Below are positions 1-6,551 of a stretch of 7,306 nucleotides of DNA, piece by piece (within the stretch, counting starts at the first letter, position 1; every line of letters begins with the position of its first letter). A model generated the notes under the pieces. It saw only the letters and a program-made list of their open reading frames with translations. It had not been told where the DNA came from and searched no databases. The position numbers were made by a program, and so were the translations under genes. The stretch is from Treponema sp. Lineage in GTDB: Bacteria; Spirochaetota; Spirochaetia; Treponematales; Breznakiellaceae. The stretch spans positions 1 through 7,306 of the forward strand of contig JAITNU010000165.1 in assembly GCA_031290325.1 (NCBI GenBank). The letters are read 5' to 3'.

Positions 1-225
1 GAGGAAATCACGGGTTTTTATGAGTATCTCGTTGATAACGGTTATGTCAAGAGATTCTATAAGGGCCTTGCAGGACGGCCGGAATTACCAAAACAGTATC
101 ATCTGATGTGGCGGCGGTACAATGATTTTTACAGCAGTATTATAACCGGTTTGACCTCGGTGTGTTTATCTGATTTTGTGCCTAAGTTGAAACTCTACGA
201 ACTCTGGAGTTCAATACAACAATAA
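1..225 (+). CDS. C-terminal fragment of an unrecognised protein
   Basis: The reading frame is open from the first base of the window and ends at TAA (223-225), giving the last 74 residues of a protein whose start lies outside. The fragment is rich in aromatic residues (FYEYL, RFYKG, MWRRYNDFYSS) and ends in LYELWSSIQQ. It shows no signal peptide, membrane helix or motif I can assign. I count 22 G/C in the first 60 bases (37%), clearly lower than the envelope genes that follow, so it may belong to a different compositional block. A rho-independent terminator begins 30 bases after the stop, which supports this being the true 3' end of a transcribed gene. I do not recognise the family. Confidence 0.6.
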   Translation, partial: EEITGFYEYLVDNGYVKRFYKGLAGRPELPKQYHLMWRRYNDFYSSIITGLTSVCLSDFVPKLKLYELWSSIQQ

Positions 226-254
226 CGCTTTCAAAGAAACATCGTTTACAACGC

Positions 255-285
255 AAAGATCCGCTTTCCGGCGGGTCTTTTTTTT
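255..285 (+). terminator. Rho-independent terminator of the upstream partial gene
   Basis: The left arm AAAGATCCGC (255-264) and right arm GCGGGTCTTT (271-280) form a 10-bp stem with one G-T wobble around the loop TTTCCG. The right arm runs into a T tract (278-285). On the minus strand the stem is followed by only three T before GCG, so it probably acts only on plus-strand transcripts. It lies 30 bases after the stop at 225. Confidence 0.88.
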
Positions 286-342
286 GGCGTACCTGGCATT
301 GGAATAATTCTACTGCACAATTCCCTTGCCGAAGCGAGGATA

Positions 343-377
343 CCAGTCCTGCGGCAGATTCCGCCAGTGGATTTTTT
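343..377 (+). terminator. Weak terminator-like imperfect hairpin
   Basis: CTGCGG (349-354) can pair with CCGCCAG (361-367) with one bulged C. An outer CCA/TGG pair (343-345 with 368-370, partly out of register) may extend it. The hairpin is followed by A and six T (372-377). It could be a backup terminator for the gene ending at 225, or chance. It has the wrong orientation to end the minus-strand operon that stops at 455. I see nothing else supportable between 286 and 454, which is otherwise plain spacer, and no clear terminator for that operon. Confidence 0.25.
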
Positions 378-454
378 AGCGCCCCAGCGGAAACGCAGCC
401 ATAGTTATTATTGGTATTAAACAACCCGTTGATGAAGTGGATGCTGCTGGCGCA

Positions 455-1348
455 TTATTTGGCTCTGCCGGAGTCAAGGGGACTTTTCAGGACCTTGCCG
501 TTCAGTACCAGGGCGACCCGGCCCTCCCGGAGGAGCTTACGGTTGTCCTCGGTGGAAATGATGAGCAGCGCGTCATCATCATCAATGATGGGGTCCGTAG
601 GACGGATACCGAAGACCCCACGGGCTATGATTCGCAGGGGATTGGATCCCACCAGTTTGACGAGTTCCGGATCCAATCCCGAGGGGGAAGGGCGGAATAT
701 GCTGTCAGGGGATACATACCGGACCATCGTATGCGTGCTTTTGGGATCCATCATGTTCCGTTCATAGATCAGGTTCATATTGGTATCCCATATCTTGGGG
801 AAGATGCAGGGAACGGCCAAGGCTGTGGTGTTTCTTCCATGAATGGGCAGCTCTTCGCTGGCAAGGATGATGATCCCCGTATAAGAAGGAACCGGAATGG
901 GGGTAAGGGTCCGCATGAGTTCCGCAGGACCACTATGCCGGATGAGTTCGGCGCTGACTTGATTCAGGTTGATTGAATAACGGGCGGATAAGAAGGCTAA
1001 ATCAGTGGATAAGGCAGGAGGAACCTGGCGGGCAGACAGGACGGTGTACCCCGCAGGATAGAGGGAAAATTCTCCCCGGTTTACCAAATCTCCAAGGGTA
1101 GTGGATGAATCAACCGGTATGGACAGGAGAAAAGGCTGTACCAGGCGGGGATATTCATCACTGAGCATTTCCTCAGCCAGGCTTCTCCCTGTGGGCAGGC
1201 GTATCCCCGCCGAGGCAAGATTCAGGGTTACGGCGGCATTGATTTCCATACGATCCCATTCGATGGATCCAGTTATATCAACTTGGGTCTGGCCATAGAC
1301 ACCCACCCCAAGAAAAAGCAAAAAACAACATACTATGCCTGGTTTCAT
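455..1348 (-). CDS. Secreted protein of unknown function, spirochaete-type
   Basis: This predicted exported protein has 297 residues. The start chosen is ATG at 1348, because AAGGAG (1354-1359) sits five bases upstream. An in-frame GTG at 1354 would lie on that ribosome binding site. Residues 1-19 form a signal peptide: Lys2, a hydrophobic stretch IVCCFLLFLGVGV, then VYG before Gln20. There is no lipobox, so the mature protein should be periplasmic or outer-membrane associated. The rest has few charged clusters, with an aspartate run (IIDDDD) near the C terminus and blocks such as GIRLPTGRS, FPKIWDTNMNLIYERN and GVFGIRPTDPIID that look like conserved motifs. From memory, similar proteins occur in treponemes without a function, but I cannot name a family. 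It is the last gene of a three-gene operon, 15 bases after the transglycosylase stop, which suggests an envelope role. Confidence 0.85.
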   Translation of the reverse strand: MKPGIVCCFLLFLGVGVYGQTQVDITGSIEWDRMEINAAVTLNLASAGIRLPTGRSLAEEMLSDEYPRLVQPFLLSIPVDSSTTLGDLVNRGEFSLYPAGYTVLSARQVPPALSTDLAFLSARYSINLNQVSAELIRHSGPAELMRTLTPIPVPSYTGIIILASEELPIHGRNTTALAVPCIFPKIWDTNMNLIYERNMMDPKSTHTMVRYVSPDSIFRPSPSGLDPELVKLVGSNPLRIIARGVFGIRPTDPIIDDDDALLIISTEDNRKLLREGRVALVLNGKVLKSPLDSGRAK

Positions 1349-1363
1349 ACACACTCCTTCTCC

Positions 1364-2866
1364 CTATTTTATCGGCGTTTTTAGGAGTCTCCCTTCACGG
1401 AGGATATCATTTAAGCGCATCCCGTTCGCTTGAGCCAGGGTCTCCGGGTCTACATCGTAAGCCAGGGCTATGGACCAGAGGGTGTCCCCCCGCTTTACCA
1501 GGTGGCTCCCGTCAAAAGCGGATGCGGTTTTCCGGGTTCCACTGGGCTGCTTTTGGTAGGGACCAACATCCTTGAAAGCAGGAATCAGGATCCGCTTGCC
1601 GATTTGGAGATACCGGGCCTGGGTTCCGGGATTGGCATTGAGGATGTGATCCACGGATATACCGTAATGCAGGGCCAGGGCGAAGAGGGTGTCCCCGGCT
1701 TTTACAGTATGAAAATAGTATTTTACGAGGATGAGGTCTTTCCGGGCCAGGATCGCCGCAACAGCGGGGGCATCAGCGGCTCGTACCTTGAGTTGATAGT
1801 TCTTATCCGGGGGGGTAACCCTGAAAATCAGTTCACTGTTTGCCTGTTTGAGTTCCTCTTTATCGATATTTGCCTCAGTTGCCAGGAGTTCCAAATCCAC
1901 GGTTCGGCCAACGGGAACCCTGGTCCATTCGATATCCTGATGCCAGAGGGGGTTAATACCATCGAAGTACCGGGGATTGGATATGATATACGAGACTGCC
2001 AGTAATTTGGGCACATAGTGGGTAGTTTCAGTGGTAAACTGCTTTTTTTCCGAGAGTACCCAGTAATCTTTGATTCCGGTCCGCTGGATAATCCTGGTGA
2101 CGCCGCCAAGGCCAGTGTTGTACGCTGCCAGGGCCAAGGCCCAATCCCCCAGTTGGCGGTAGTTTTCCTCCAGTTTGCGTAAGGCTCCAATGGTGGATTT
2201 CCAGAAATCCATACGTTCATCCATCCACTCATCCACCTTCATGTCGTAGGGGCCCATACTGTTCTTCATGAATTGCCAAAGCCCGGTGGCGCCGGCTCGG
2301 CTTACTGCGGAGGTAAGGAATCCCGACTCAATAACCGGAAGGAACAATAGTTCCTGGGGTAGCTTGCGGGTTTCAATCTCCTTTTGGATGAAAGCCAGAT
2401 ACGGACTACCCCGGCGCATGACCGCGTTGAGCCAGGCGATTCCTCCAGGGCTGGAATAGCGCTCAATGTACTCCTGGGTCAGGGCTTGGTCTATCCCTGG
2501 TATCCGCTCCTGAAGCGCAGGAACGGTCGTTGTGTGTGCCTGGGGAATCAGACGAGCAGGCCGGGCAAAGGCCGTTATCCGCAGGGGACGGGCCACATTC
2601 TGTGGGAGTTGTGAGAGCGCTTCCCGCAACGTCTCGGGGAGCACTTCCAGTGGAGCTTCCCCGCTTGATTCGAAGGGCACACTTTCCACTACCGGAAGGG
2701 ATACCGGAGTTTCCGGTGAACCAGCTATTGGTAGTTCCCTTGAAATGGGTATCGGCAGGGGCAGTTCTGTTTGGGAACCTTCCCCGGTGGATTCAGCTTG
2801 TAATGACAAGCACATAAACACTCCCAGGCTCAGGAGTATCGTCTTTTTCCTAAAAATAATGGACAT
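1364..2866 (-). CDS. mltD: MltD-like lytic transglycosylase with SLT and two LysM domains
   Basis: This 500-residue enzyme is predicted to cleave the MurNAc-GlcNAc bond of peptidoglycan, forming 1,6-anhydro ends. The order is: signal peptide 1-24 (cleavage after LSLQA), a Pro/Glu-rich linker to about 100, an SLT transglycosylase domain about 140-265, then LysM domains at about 384-430 (HTVKAGDTLFALALHYGI) and 455-500 (HLVKRGDTLWSIALAYDV). The catalytic glutamate is Glu180 in LPVIESGF (codon 2327-2329). GATGLWQFM and LALAAYNTG are the other family motifs. Architecture and length match MltD (E. coli MltD is about 450 residues), but no lipobox is present, so it may be periplasmic rather than lipid-anchored. 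The start is ATG at 2866, sharing one base with the upstream TGA (TGATG), with GGAG about 10 bases upstream; longer in-frame extensions overlap the upstream gene and would bury the signal peptide. LysM domains bind GlcNAc-containing glycan. Confidence 0.95.
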   Translation of the reverse strand: MSIIFRKKTILLSLGVFMCLSLQAESTGEGSQTELPLPIPISRELPIAGSPETPVSLPVVESVPFESSGEAPLEVLPETLREALSQLPQNVARPLRITAFARPARLIPQAHTTTVPALQERIPGIDQALTQEYIERYSSPGGIAWLNAVMRRGSPYLAFIQKEIETRKLPQELLFLPVIESGFLTSAVSRAGATGLWQFMKNSMGPYDMKVDEWMDERMDFWKSTIGALRKLEENYRQLGDWALALAAYNTGLGGVTRIIQRTGIKDYWVLSEKKQFTTETTHYVPKLLAVSYIISNPRYFDGINPLWHQDIEWTRVPVGRTVDLELLATEANIDKEELKQANSELIFRVTPPDKNYQLKVRAADAPAVAAILARKDLILVKYYFHTVKAGDTLFALALHYGISVDHILNANPGTQARYLQIGKRILIPAFKDVGPYQKQPSGTRKTASAFDGSHLVKRGDTLWSIALAYDVDPETLAQANGMRLNDILREGRLLKTPIK

Positions 2867-3930
2867 CAAAATTTTTCTCCATAATAAATCCCCGCCCATT
2901 CCCAGCGGCCATGAATTTCCGGGTCCAGGGGAAAATATATCTTTCTGAAATACAGATACCAGGTAGAAATATAGCGGGACCAGCCCCAGGTGCGTAAATA
3001 GGCTTCGTTGGCGTTGGAACCAGCGTCGAGTTTATCCGCATACCGAATAGGGTTTCCCCGCATGAAATCAGCAAGGTCGAATTCCGCCATCCCCGAATCA
3101 TCGGTATCTTCCTGTGCCCAGGAGCGGGCAAAGAAATTGACCTTAGCCCGGCATTGCCGCAGGCGGACGATACTTTCCCCATCAAAGGCCCCTTTAATGG
3201 CGGCAACCAGGGCGTTGACGCTCTCAAAGGTCCAGTTCTTGGGAGAATTGTTAAAATCCACCATTTGTTTTGCGTAATGATCCGCATTGGGAAAGCCGGG
3301 GATGGTGGTTCCCCGATAGGAAAGATACTGGGTATATGCCTGGATGGCCCCGTTCCATTCACCGGTTTGCTCGTATGCCTGGGCCAGCATGAAGTAGGCA
3401 ATCCCCTGATCTATATCATTGGGAAAGCGGGCTATTAATTCCTGGTAATACCGTACCTGGCGTTCAGGATTATCCACCAGCTTAATCAGTTGATTAAGAC
3501 AGGCCAGATGAATTGACTGCCCCTGGACCATCAAATCGGGATAATTCTTGATAATCAAATCGAAATAGATGGCCGCTACTGCATCCGCTTCTTGCTGCAT
3601 ATAGGCATAGGCGATCATAAGCAGGTAATAGGCATTATAGGGATCCTGAGCGCTGGTCCGGGAACTGAGAAAATTGATTAATTTACCGTATTCCTTCATA
3701 CCGGCATACATATTGGAAAGCTCCCGGATCACCACAAACTGCGCTTCCCCCGGTTCCTCCTCCTCCGCTAAAAGCACCAGCAGGTTCGTGAGAATTTCCC
3801 GCTCTGCCTTGGTTCCGGTGATATAATAAAGTTCTACGGAAGGAGGATGGGTATTCACCGCCGTGCAGCCCAAGGTAATAAGTATGCCAACCAGGCTGAG
3901 GACTTTGAGCCTCAAAACAATAGTATTCAC
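2866..3930 (-). CDS. TPR-type lipoprotein
   Basis: This predicted lipoprotein has 354 residues. The start is GTG at 3930, giving a short basic n-region (Arg7, Lys9), a hydrophobic core and the lipobox ITLGC with Cys22 as the lipidated residue. Helical repeats resembling TPRs follow: about 100-132 (YYLLMIAYAYMQQ) and about 176-206 (YFMLAQAYEQTGEWNGAIQA, the clearest one). The C-terminal third (230-354) is not TPR-like and is rich in Trp and Tyr. It is the first gene of the minus-strand operon and overlaps the transglycosylase by one base, so it may act as a scaffold for that enzyme, which is inference. The GTG has no ribosome binding site of its own and overlaps the stop of a six-residue leader ORF as GTGA, suggesting translational coupling. 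An in-frame extension up to 4209 is rejected because it runs through the divergent promoter and gene. No specific family recognised. Confidence 0.85.
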   Translation of the reverse strand: MNTIVLRLKVLSLVGILITLGCTAVNTHPPSVELYYITGTKAEREILTNLLVLLAEEEEPGEAQFVVIRELSNMYAGMKEYGKLINFLSSRTSAQDPYNAYYLLMIAYAYMQQEADAVAAIYFDLIIKNYPDLMVQGQSIHLACLNQLIKLVDNPERQVRYYQELIARFPNDIDQGIAYFMLAQAYEQTGEWNGAIQAYTQYLSYRGTTIPGFPNADHYAKQMVDFNNSPKNWTFESVNALVAAIKGAFDGESIVRLRQCRAKVNFFARSWAQEDTDDSGMAEFDLADFMRGNPIRYADKLDAGSNANEAYLRTWGWSRYISTWYLYFRKIYFPLDPEIHGRWEWAGIYYGEKF

Positions 3931-3947
3931 CAATAAAAGTCTACCAT
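3927..3947 (-). CDS. Six-residue leader ORF coupled to the lipoprotein gene
   Basis: Reading the minus strand, ATG at 3947 begins MVDFYW and ends at TGA (3927-3929). The final bases TGGTGA place the GTG start of the lipoprotein (3928-3930) across the leader stop, an overlap of the kind used for translational coupling. The leader start has a good ribosome binding site (GAGAGGG, 3954-3960) six bases upstream, while the lipoprotein GTG has none. The simplest reading is that ribosomes load on the mini-ORF and restart at GTG. The aromatic codons Phe-Tyr-Trp just before the stop could allow attenuation-like control, but that is speculation. With only seven codons, chance cannot be excluded. Confidence 0.4.
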   Translation of the reverse strand: MVDFYW

Positions 3948-3953
3948 AGGAAA

Positions 3954-3960
3954 CCCTCTC
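3954..3960 (-). promoter_or_regulatory. Shine-Dalgarno site serving the leader ORF
   Basis: The minus-strand sequence GAGAGGG lies six bases before the ATG of the six-residue leader ORF and 23 bases before the lipoprotein GTG. It is the only strong ribosome binding site in the divergent intergenic region for the minus-strand operon, so it decides where translation most likely begins. Confidence 0.5.
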
Positions 3961-3989
3961 TTGACAAGGGTGCGACACCCCCTTCTCAT
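3961..3989 (+). promoter_or_regulatory. Possible sigma70-type promoter for the plus-strand pair
   Basis: A perfect -35 hexamer TTGACA (3961-3966) is followed after 17 bases by TCTCAT (3984-3989), a 4/6 match to the -10 consensus. The predicted transcript start would be about 25 bases before the ATG at 4022. An alternative -10, TATAGT (4002-4007), has no matching -35. On the other strand the same bases read TTGTCA with TAGACT 18 bases downstream (3938-3943), but that promoter would begin transcription inside the leader ORF and is less likely. Confidence 0.35.
3968..3980. repeat. Small inverted repeat in the divergent intergenic region
   Basis: GGGTG (3968-3972), CGA, CACCC (3976-3980) form a perfect 5-bp stem. 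On the minus-strand transcript two G-U pairs could extend it. It lies between the candidate -35 and -10 of the plus promoter and just before the minus-strand ribosome binding site, so it could be an operator or a 5' leader hairpin affecting both operons. Confidence 0.35.
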
Positions 3990-4021
3990 AACGTATGTTT
4001 TTATAGTATCTTCTACAATAT

Positions 4022-4555
4022 ATGTACCCTCCTTCAACGCGTCGAATCATCGCTCGATTTGTTTTTATTATCGGTCTTTTGTTCATGTTCCTGGGAAGTG
4101 CTTTTCTTCTGGGACATCTGGTTGGTATTTCCCGGATATCGATTTTATTAGCCTTCTTCTGCGTTATCCTGGGTTCAGGCTTTGCGGTATTGGCCATAAA
4201 GCTCAACAAGCGTTCCCTCTACCTGTTTTTCGCCGCTTTTTTCATATTAGTCGGTTTTTTCCTGTTTTTATCCGCTCTCAGGATCTTTCCAGTGACCTTT
4301 GCGCAGGACTGGCCCCTTATATCGGTGTTTTCAGGGCTTGCCCTCTTTCCCGCAGGCTGGCATCGTTATGGGGCCTTGCGAAGCCACTATGTGGTTCCCT
4401 CCCTGACCTTTGTCATTTTAGGCTCGGTGCTCCTCGTTTTTTCTTTTAAGGTGATTCCCTTTTCATTTGCCCAATTTATGCTGAATTGGTGGCCCCTCAT
4501 TGTCGTTCTGGCAGGGCTGATCCTGGTTTTAATATCCCTTGGTACTAAAAAATAG
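4022..4555 (+). CDS. Six-helix membrane protein with a repeated LiaF-like WPLI module
   Basis: This 177-residue integral membrane protein has six predicted helices, at about 11-31, 38-58, 66-86, 97-112, 123-141 and 153-173. The N terminus is basic (STRR) and the C terminus ends in GTKK. Two segments repeat the same pattern: LRIFPVTFAQDWPLISVFSG (86-105) and FKVIPFSFAQ followed by WWPLIVVLAG (142-165). The WPLI plus glycine pattern resembles the transmembrane module of LiaI/LiaF-type proteins, some of which take part in envelope-stress sensing; I base this on the motif alone. No ribosome binding site is visible before ATG 4022, and the frame is closed upstream by TAG (4004-4006), so this is the only ATG. 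It overlaps the next gene by 17 bases, forming a two-gene operon. Function unknown. Confidence 0.8.
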   Translation: MYPPSTRRIIARFVFIIGLLFMFLGSAFLLGHLVGISRISILLAFFCVILGSGFAVLAIKLNKRSLYLFFAAFFILVGFFLFLSALRIFPVTFAQDWPLISVFSGLALFPAGWHRYGALRSHYVVPSLTFVILGSVLLVFSFKVIPFSFAQFMLNWWPLIVVLAGLILVLISLGTKK

Positions 4556-6257
4556 TAAGCAGTGGCTTCTTTTATCAGGACTGTTTTTTGTAACCGGGTC
4601 CCTCATAAGTTGTGCTACAGGAGCATCGTCGATCCAGGAAACCCCGCTCTCGATACATATCCCCATAACGCCTGAGACCCCGGCGCCAATCCGGTCTTCT
4701 GATGGCGGTCTTGTTGACCGGATCCGCCTGTTAACCGAGACCGGAACCCCCCAGTCCCTCCTGCGGGCCTTGGATTTGATCCGGGACCGGGACTTGGGGA
4801 ACGGGGACTTTGGCCGAACCATGAACATCGTCATCCTCACCCTCTTGCAGAAAGTATACCCCGATATAGGGACCAACATTCCCCGAGGGACCCCCTCCCG
4901 GAATCATACCTATACCCGGATACTCCGGGATGCCGAAGGGGGGAACTATACCGCTCCCCCATCTGGTTCCCAGGACTATCTTGAATATGTGCTTCCCTTT
5001 ATGGCGCTTTTATCCGAGACCAAGGCAGAACTGCTCTTGAATGCCGTACCGGATCTCAGACGGGCTGAAGTATTAAACCCAAGTGCGGTGTTGGCTCCCT
5101 ATTTTCTGGGTCTCGTGTATGAGCGTTCCGGCCGGAGGGATGAGGCTCGAATCGAATATAACCGGGCCTGGAGACTGTCGGAGGAATGTTACCCCGCGGC
5201 CCTGGGGCTTGCCCGGATCATGCAGCGAGAGGGACAAGCCCAGAGTGCGATCCGTCTGCTTCAGGACCTGGTTATCCGGTATCCTGATCATCTTTCCATC
5301 AAACGGGAGTTGACCTTCGCCTATTATCGCCGGGGAGACTGGTCCCGTGCTGAACCGGCCATCGCAGAGCTGCTCCAGCGGAACAGCCGGGACGGTGAAT
5401 ATATCCTCATGCAGGCCCATGTGTTGGTAGAACAGGGCGAATTCCACAAGGCCCAGGCCCCTCTGGACCAGTATGCCTCGATCAATCCGAATAACCCGCT
5501 GTACCTGTTTCTACGGGCCAGGGTTCAGGCCGAAGGGTACCACAACCGGGACGCGGCTTTGAACTACCTCCGTTCCTTACTCAAATCTTCTACTGCCGAT
5601 GATGCAATGTCGATCTACGCTGCCCGGATGCTCATGGAATCCAATCGAATCGAGGATCAGCACGAGGGCCGGGACCTCCTGGGGCGTTTATTAAGGACCG
5701 AACGACCTTCTCTTGGGGTGCTTGATCTGGCCCTCCAGGACGCGATTCACCGGGAAGCCTGGAAGGAGGCCCAACCCTATTTGGAACGGCTGCTGGATGA
5801 ACGCCGTTCTGCTCAGGACCTCCTCAACGCCTATAAGGTCTTCCAGGGCATGGGGAACAGCGCAACCGCCCTCGTCTTTGCCCAGGAACTCCATGAGGGG
5901 GATCCTGCCAATGAAGAGGGAAGCATCGCATATATTGCGGCCCTTATTAATACGAAGCGGCAAAGCGAGGCCCGGCAGATGATAGAAAACCGTCTGGCAG
6001 ATATGCCCGGGGGAGCGATAAAGAGCCAATATTATTACCTCCGCAGTCGTACCGAAGATGACGAAGAAGCGATGCTGAACGCGCTCCGGGCAAGTATCTT
6101 TGAAGACCCCCGGAACCTGTATGCCCTTATCGCGCTTTTTGAGATCTATCACCAGCGTAAAGATGAACGTCGCACGTTATATTATCTTAAACAAGCGCTG
6201 GCCCTGGCCCCGGATAACCCCTACCTGCGGCGCTATGCAGATGAGTATGCTTTATAG
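4539..6257 (+). CDS. TPR repeat lipoprotein
   Basis: This predicted lipoprotein has 572 residues. The signal segment 1-24 has Lys4 and Lys7, a hydrophobic core LLLSGLFFVTG and lipobox LISC, with Cys25 lipidated. A Pro/Thr-rich linker follows to about 55, then helical repeats. The clearest TPR units are about 181-215 (YFLGLVYERSGRRDEARIEY), 217-250, 253-285, 287-317 and 525-558 (YYLKQALALAPDNPYL); the middle is degenerate. TPR arrays bind proteins or peptides, so a scaffold or assembly role is likely, but the partner is unknown. The start is TTG at 4539, 14 bases before the upstream stop codon: an in-frame TAA at 4530-4532 closes the frame and no ATG or GTG precedes the hydrophobic core. No ribosome binding site is seen, so translation is probably coupled to the membrane protein. 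GC is high (36 of 60 in 5701-5760). I see no clear terminator after it. Confidence 0.88.
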   Translation: MVLKNSKQWLLLSGLFFVTGSLISCATGASSIQETPLSIHIPITPETPAPIRSSDGGLVDRIRLLTETGTPQSLLRALDLIRDRDLGNGDFGRTMNIVILTLLQKVYPDIGTNIPRGTPSRNHTYTRILRDAEGGNYTAPPSGSQDYLEYVLPFMALLSETKAELLLNAVPDLRRAEVLNPSAVLAPYFLGLVYERSGRRDEARIEYNRAWRLSEECYPAALGLARIMQREGQAQSAIRLLQDLVIRYPDHLSIKRELTFAYYRRGDWSRAEPAIAELLQRNSRDGEYILMQAHVLVEQGEFHKAQAPLDQYASINPNNPLYLFLRARVQAEGYHNRDAALNYLRSLLKSSTADDAMSIYAARMLMESNRIEDQHEGRDLLGRLLRTERPSLGVLDLALQDAIHREAWKEAQPYLERLLDERRSAQDLLNAYKVFQGMGNSATALVFAQELHEGDPANEEGSIAYIAALINTKRQSEARQMIENRLADMPGGAIKSQYYYLRSRTEDDEEAMLNALRASIFEDPRNLYALIALFEIYHQRKDERRTLYYLKQALALAPDNPYLRRYADEYAL

Positions 6258-6326
6258 CAAACCTTCTGCGTGTTTTACCCGTTCAGAGGATTGCCAGTAT
6301 ACAGGGGTGAAGAACGCATAAAACCA

Positions 6327-6515
6327 ATGGGGGTGTGGAGGTATACCCAACTTTTTGTGAAGAAATAATGTTGGAGAACGAAAACGATGTAACCTTAGCT
6401 CAACACGGAGTCATCAAGGAAACAGAAGTCCGTCGTATGACCGTGAACGCAATGGTGGATTCGGGGGCGACGCATCAACGAAGCAACTCGCGTCCGGCTG
6501 GGACTTGAGATAAAG
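6327..6515 (+). pseudogene. Broken retropepsin-like (clan AA) aspartic protease gene
   Basis: The frame starting at ATG 6368 encodes MLENENDVTLAQHGVIKE, then TEVRRMTVNAMVDSGAT, with the active-site triad Asp-Ser-Gly (Asp codon 6458-6460), and then runs into nonsense, stopping at 6506-6508. From 6474 another frame continues the expected family sequence: INEATRVRLGLEIK (6474-6515). Small bacterial aspartic proteases of this type read V-D-T/S-G-A, four residues, then I-N-E, R and LGL. Here only four bases separate the Ala codon from the Ile codon where about 12 are expected, suggesting loss of about 8 bases. A possible original start is ATG 6327, whose own frame stops after 13 codons, so a second lesion may exist near 6340-6367. 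Homology ends at about 6515, so the C-terminal half is absent. Intact members are about 100-120 residues. Almost certainly non-functional. Confidence 0.72.
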
Positions 6516-6551
6516 TATATGGTAAAGAGATATTTTTACTCTACGGCATTG

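Noticed and set aside
182..424. Minus-strand 80-codon frame starting at TTG
   Set aside because: It runs through the terminator and the end of the upstream gene, and has no ribosome binding site. It could be part of a dispersed intergenic repeat, which needs a genome-wide search of 226-430 to test.
437..976. Long plus-strand open frame of 179 codons
   Set aside because: It is antisense to the secreted protein gene, which has a signal peptide, ribosome binding site and operon context. The plus frame has none of these and its product looks like no family I know.
1430..2005. Plus-strand open frame of 191 codons
   Set aside because: Antisense to the LysM/SLT transglycosylase, whose motifs are unambiguous.
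3938..3967. Minus-strand promoter TTGTCA with TAGACT, 18-base spacer
   Set aside because: Transcription would start at about the lipoprotein GTG, inside the leader ORF and downstream of the only good ribosome binding site. It would need leaderless translation, so I prefer a promoter further upstream.
3931..4209. N-terminal extension of the lipoprotein frame to a start at 4209
   Set aside because: It would run antisense through the divergent intergenic region and the start of the membrane protein, and would bury the lipoprotein signal peptide about 90 residues inside the protein.
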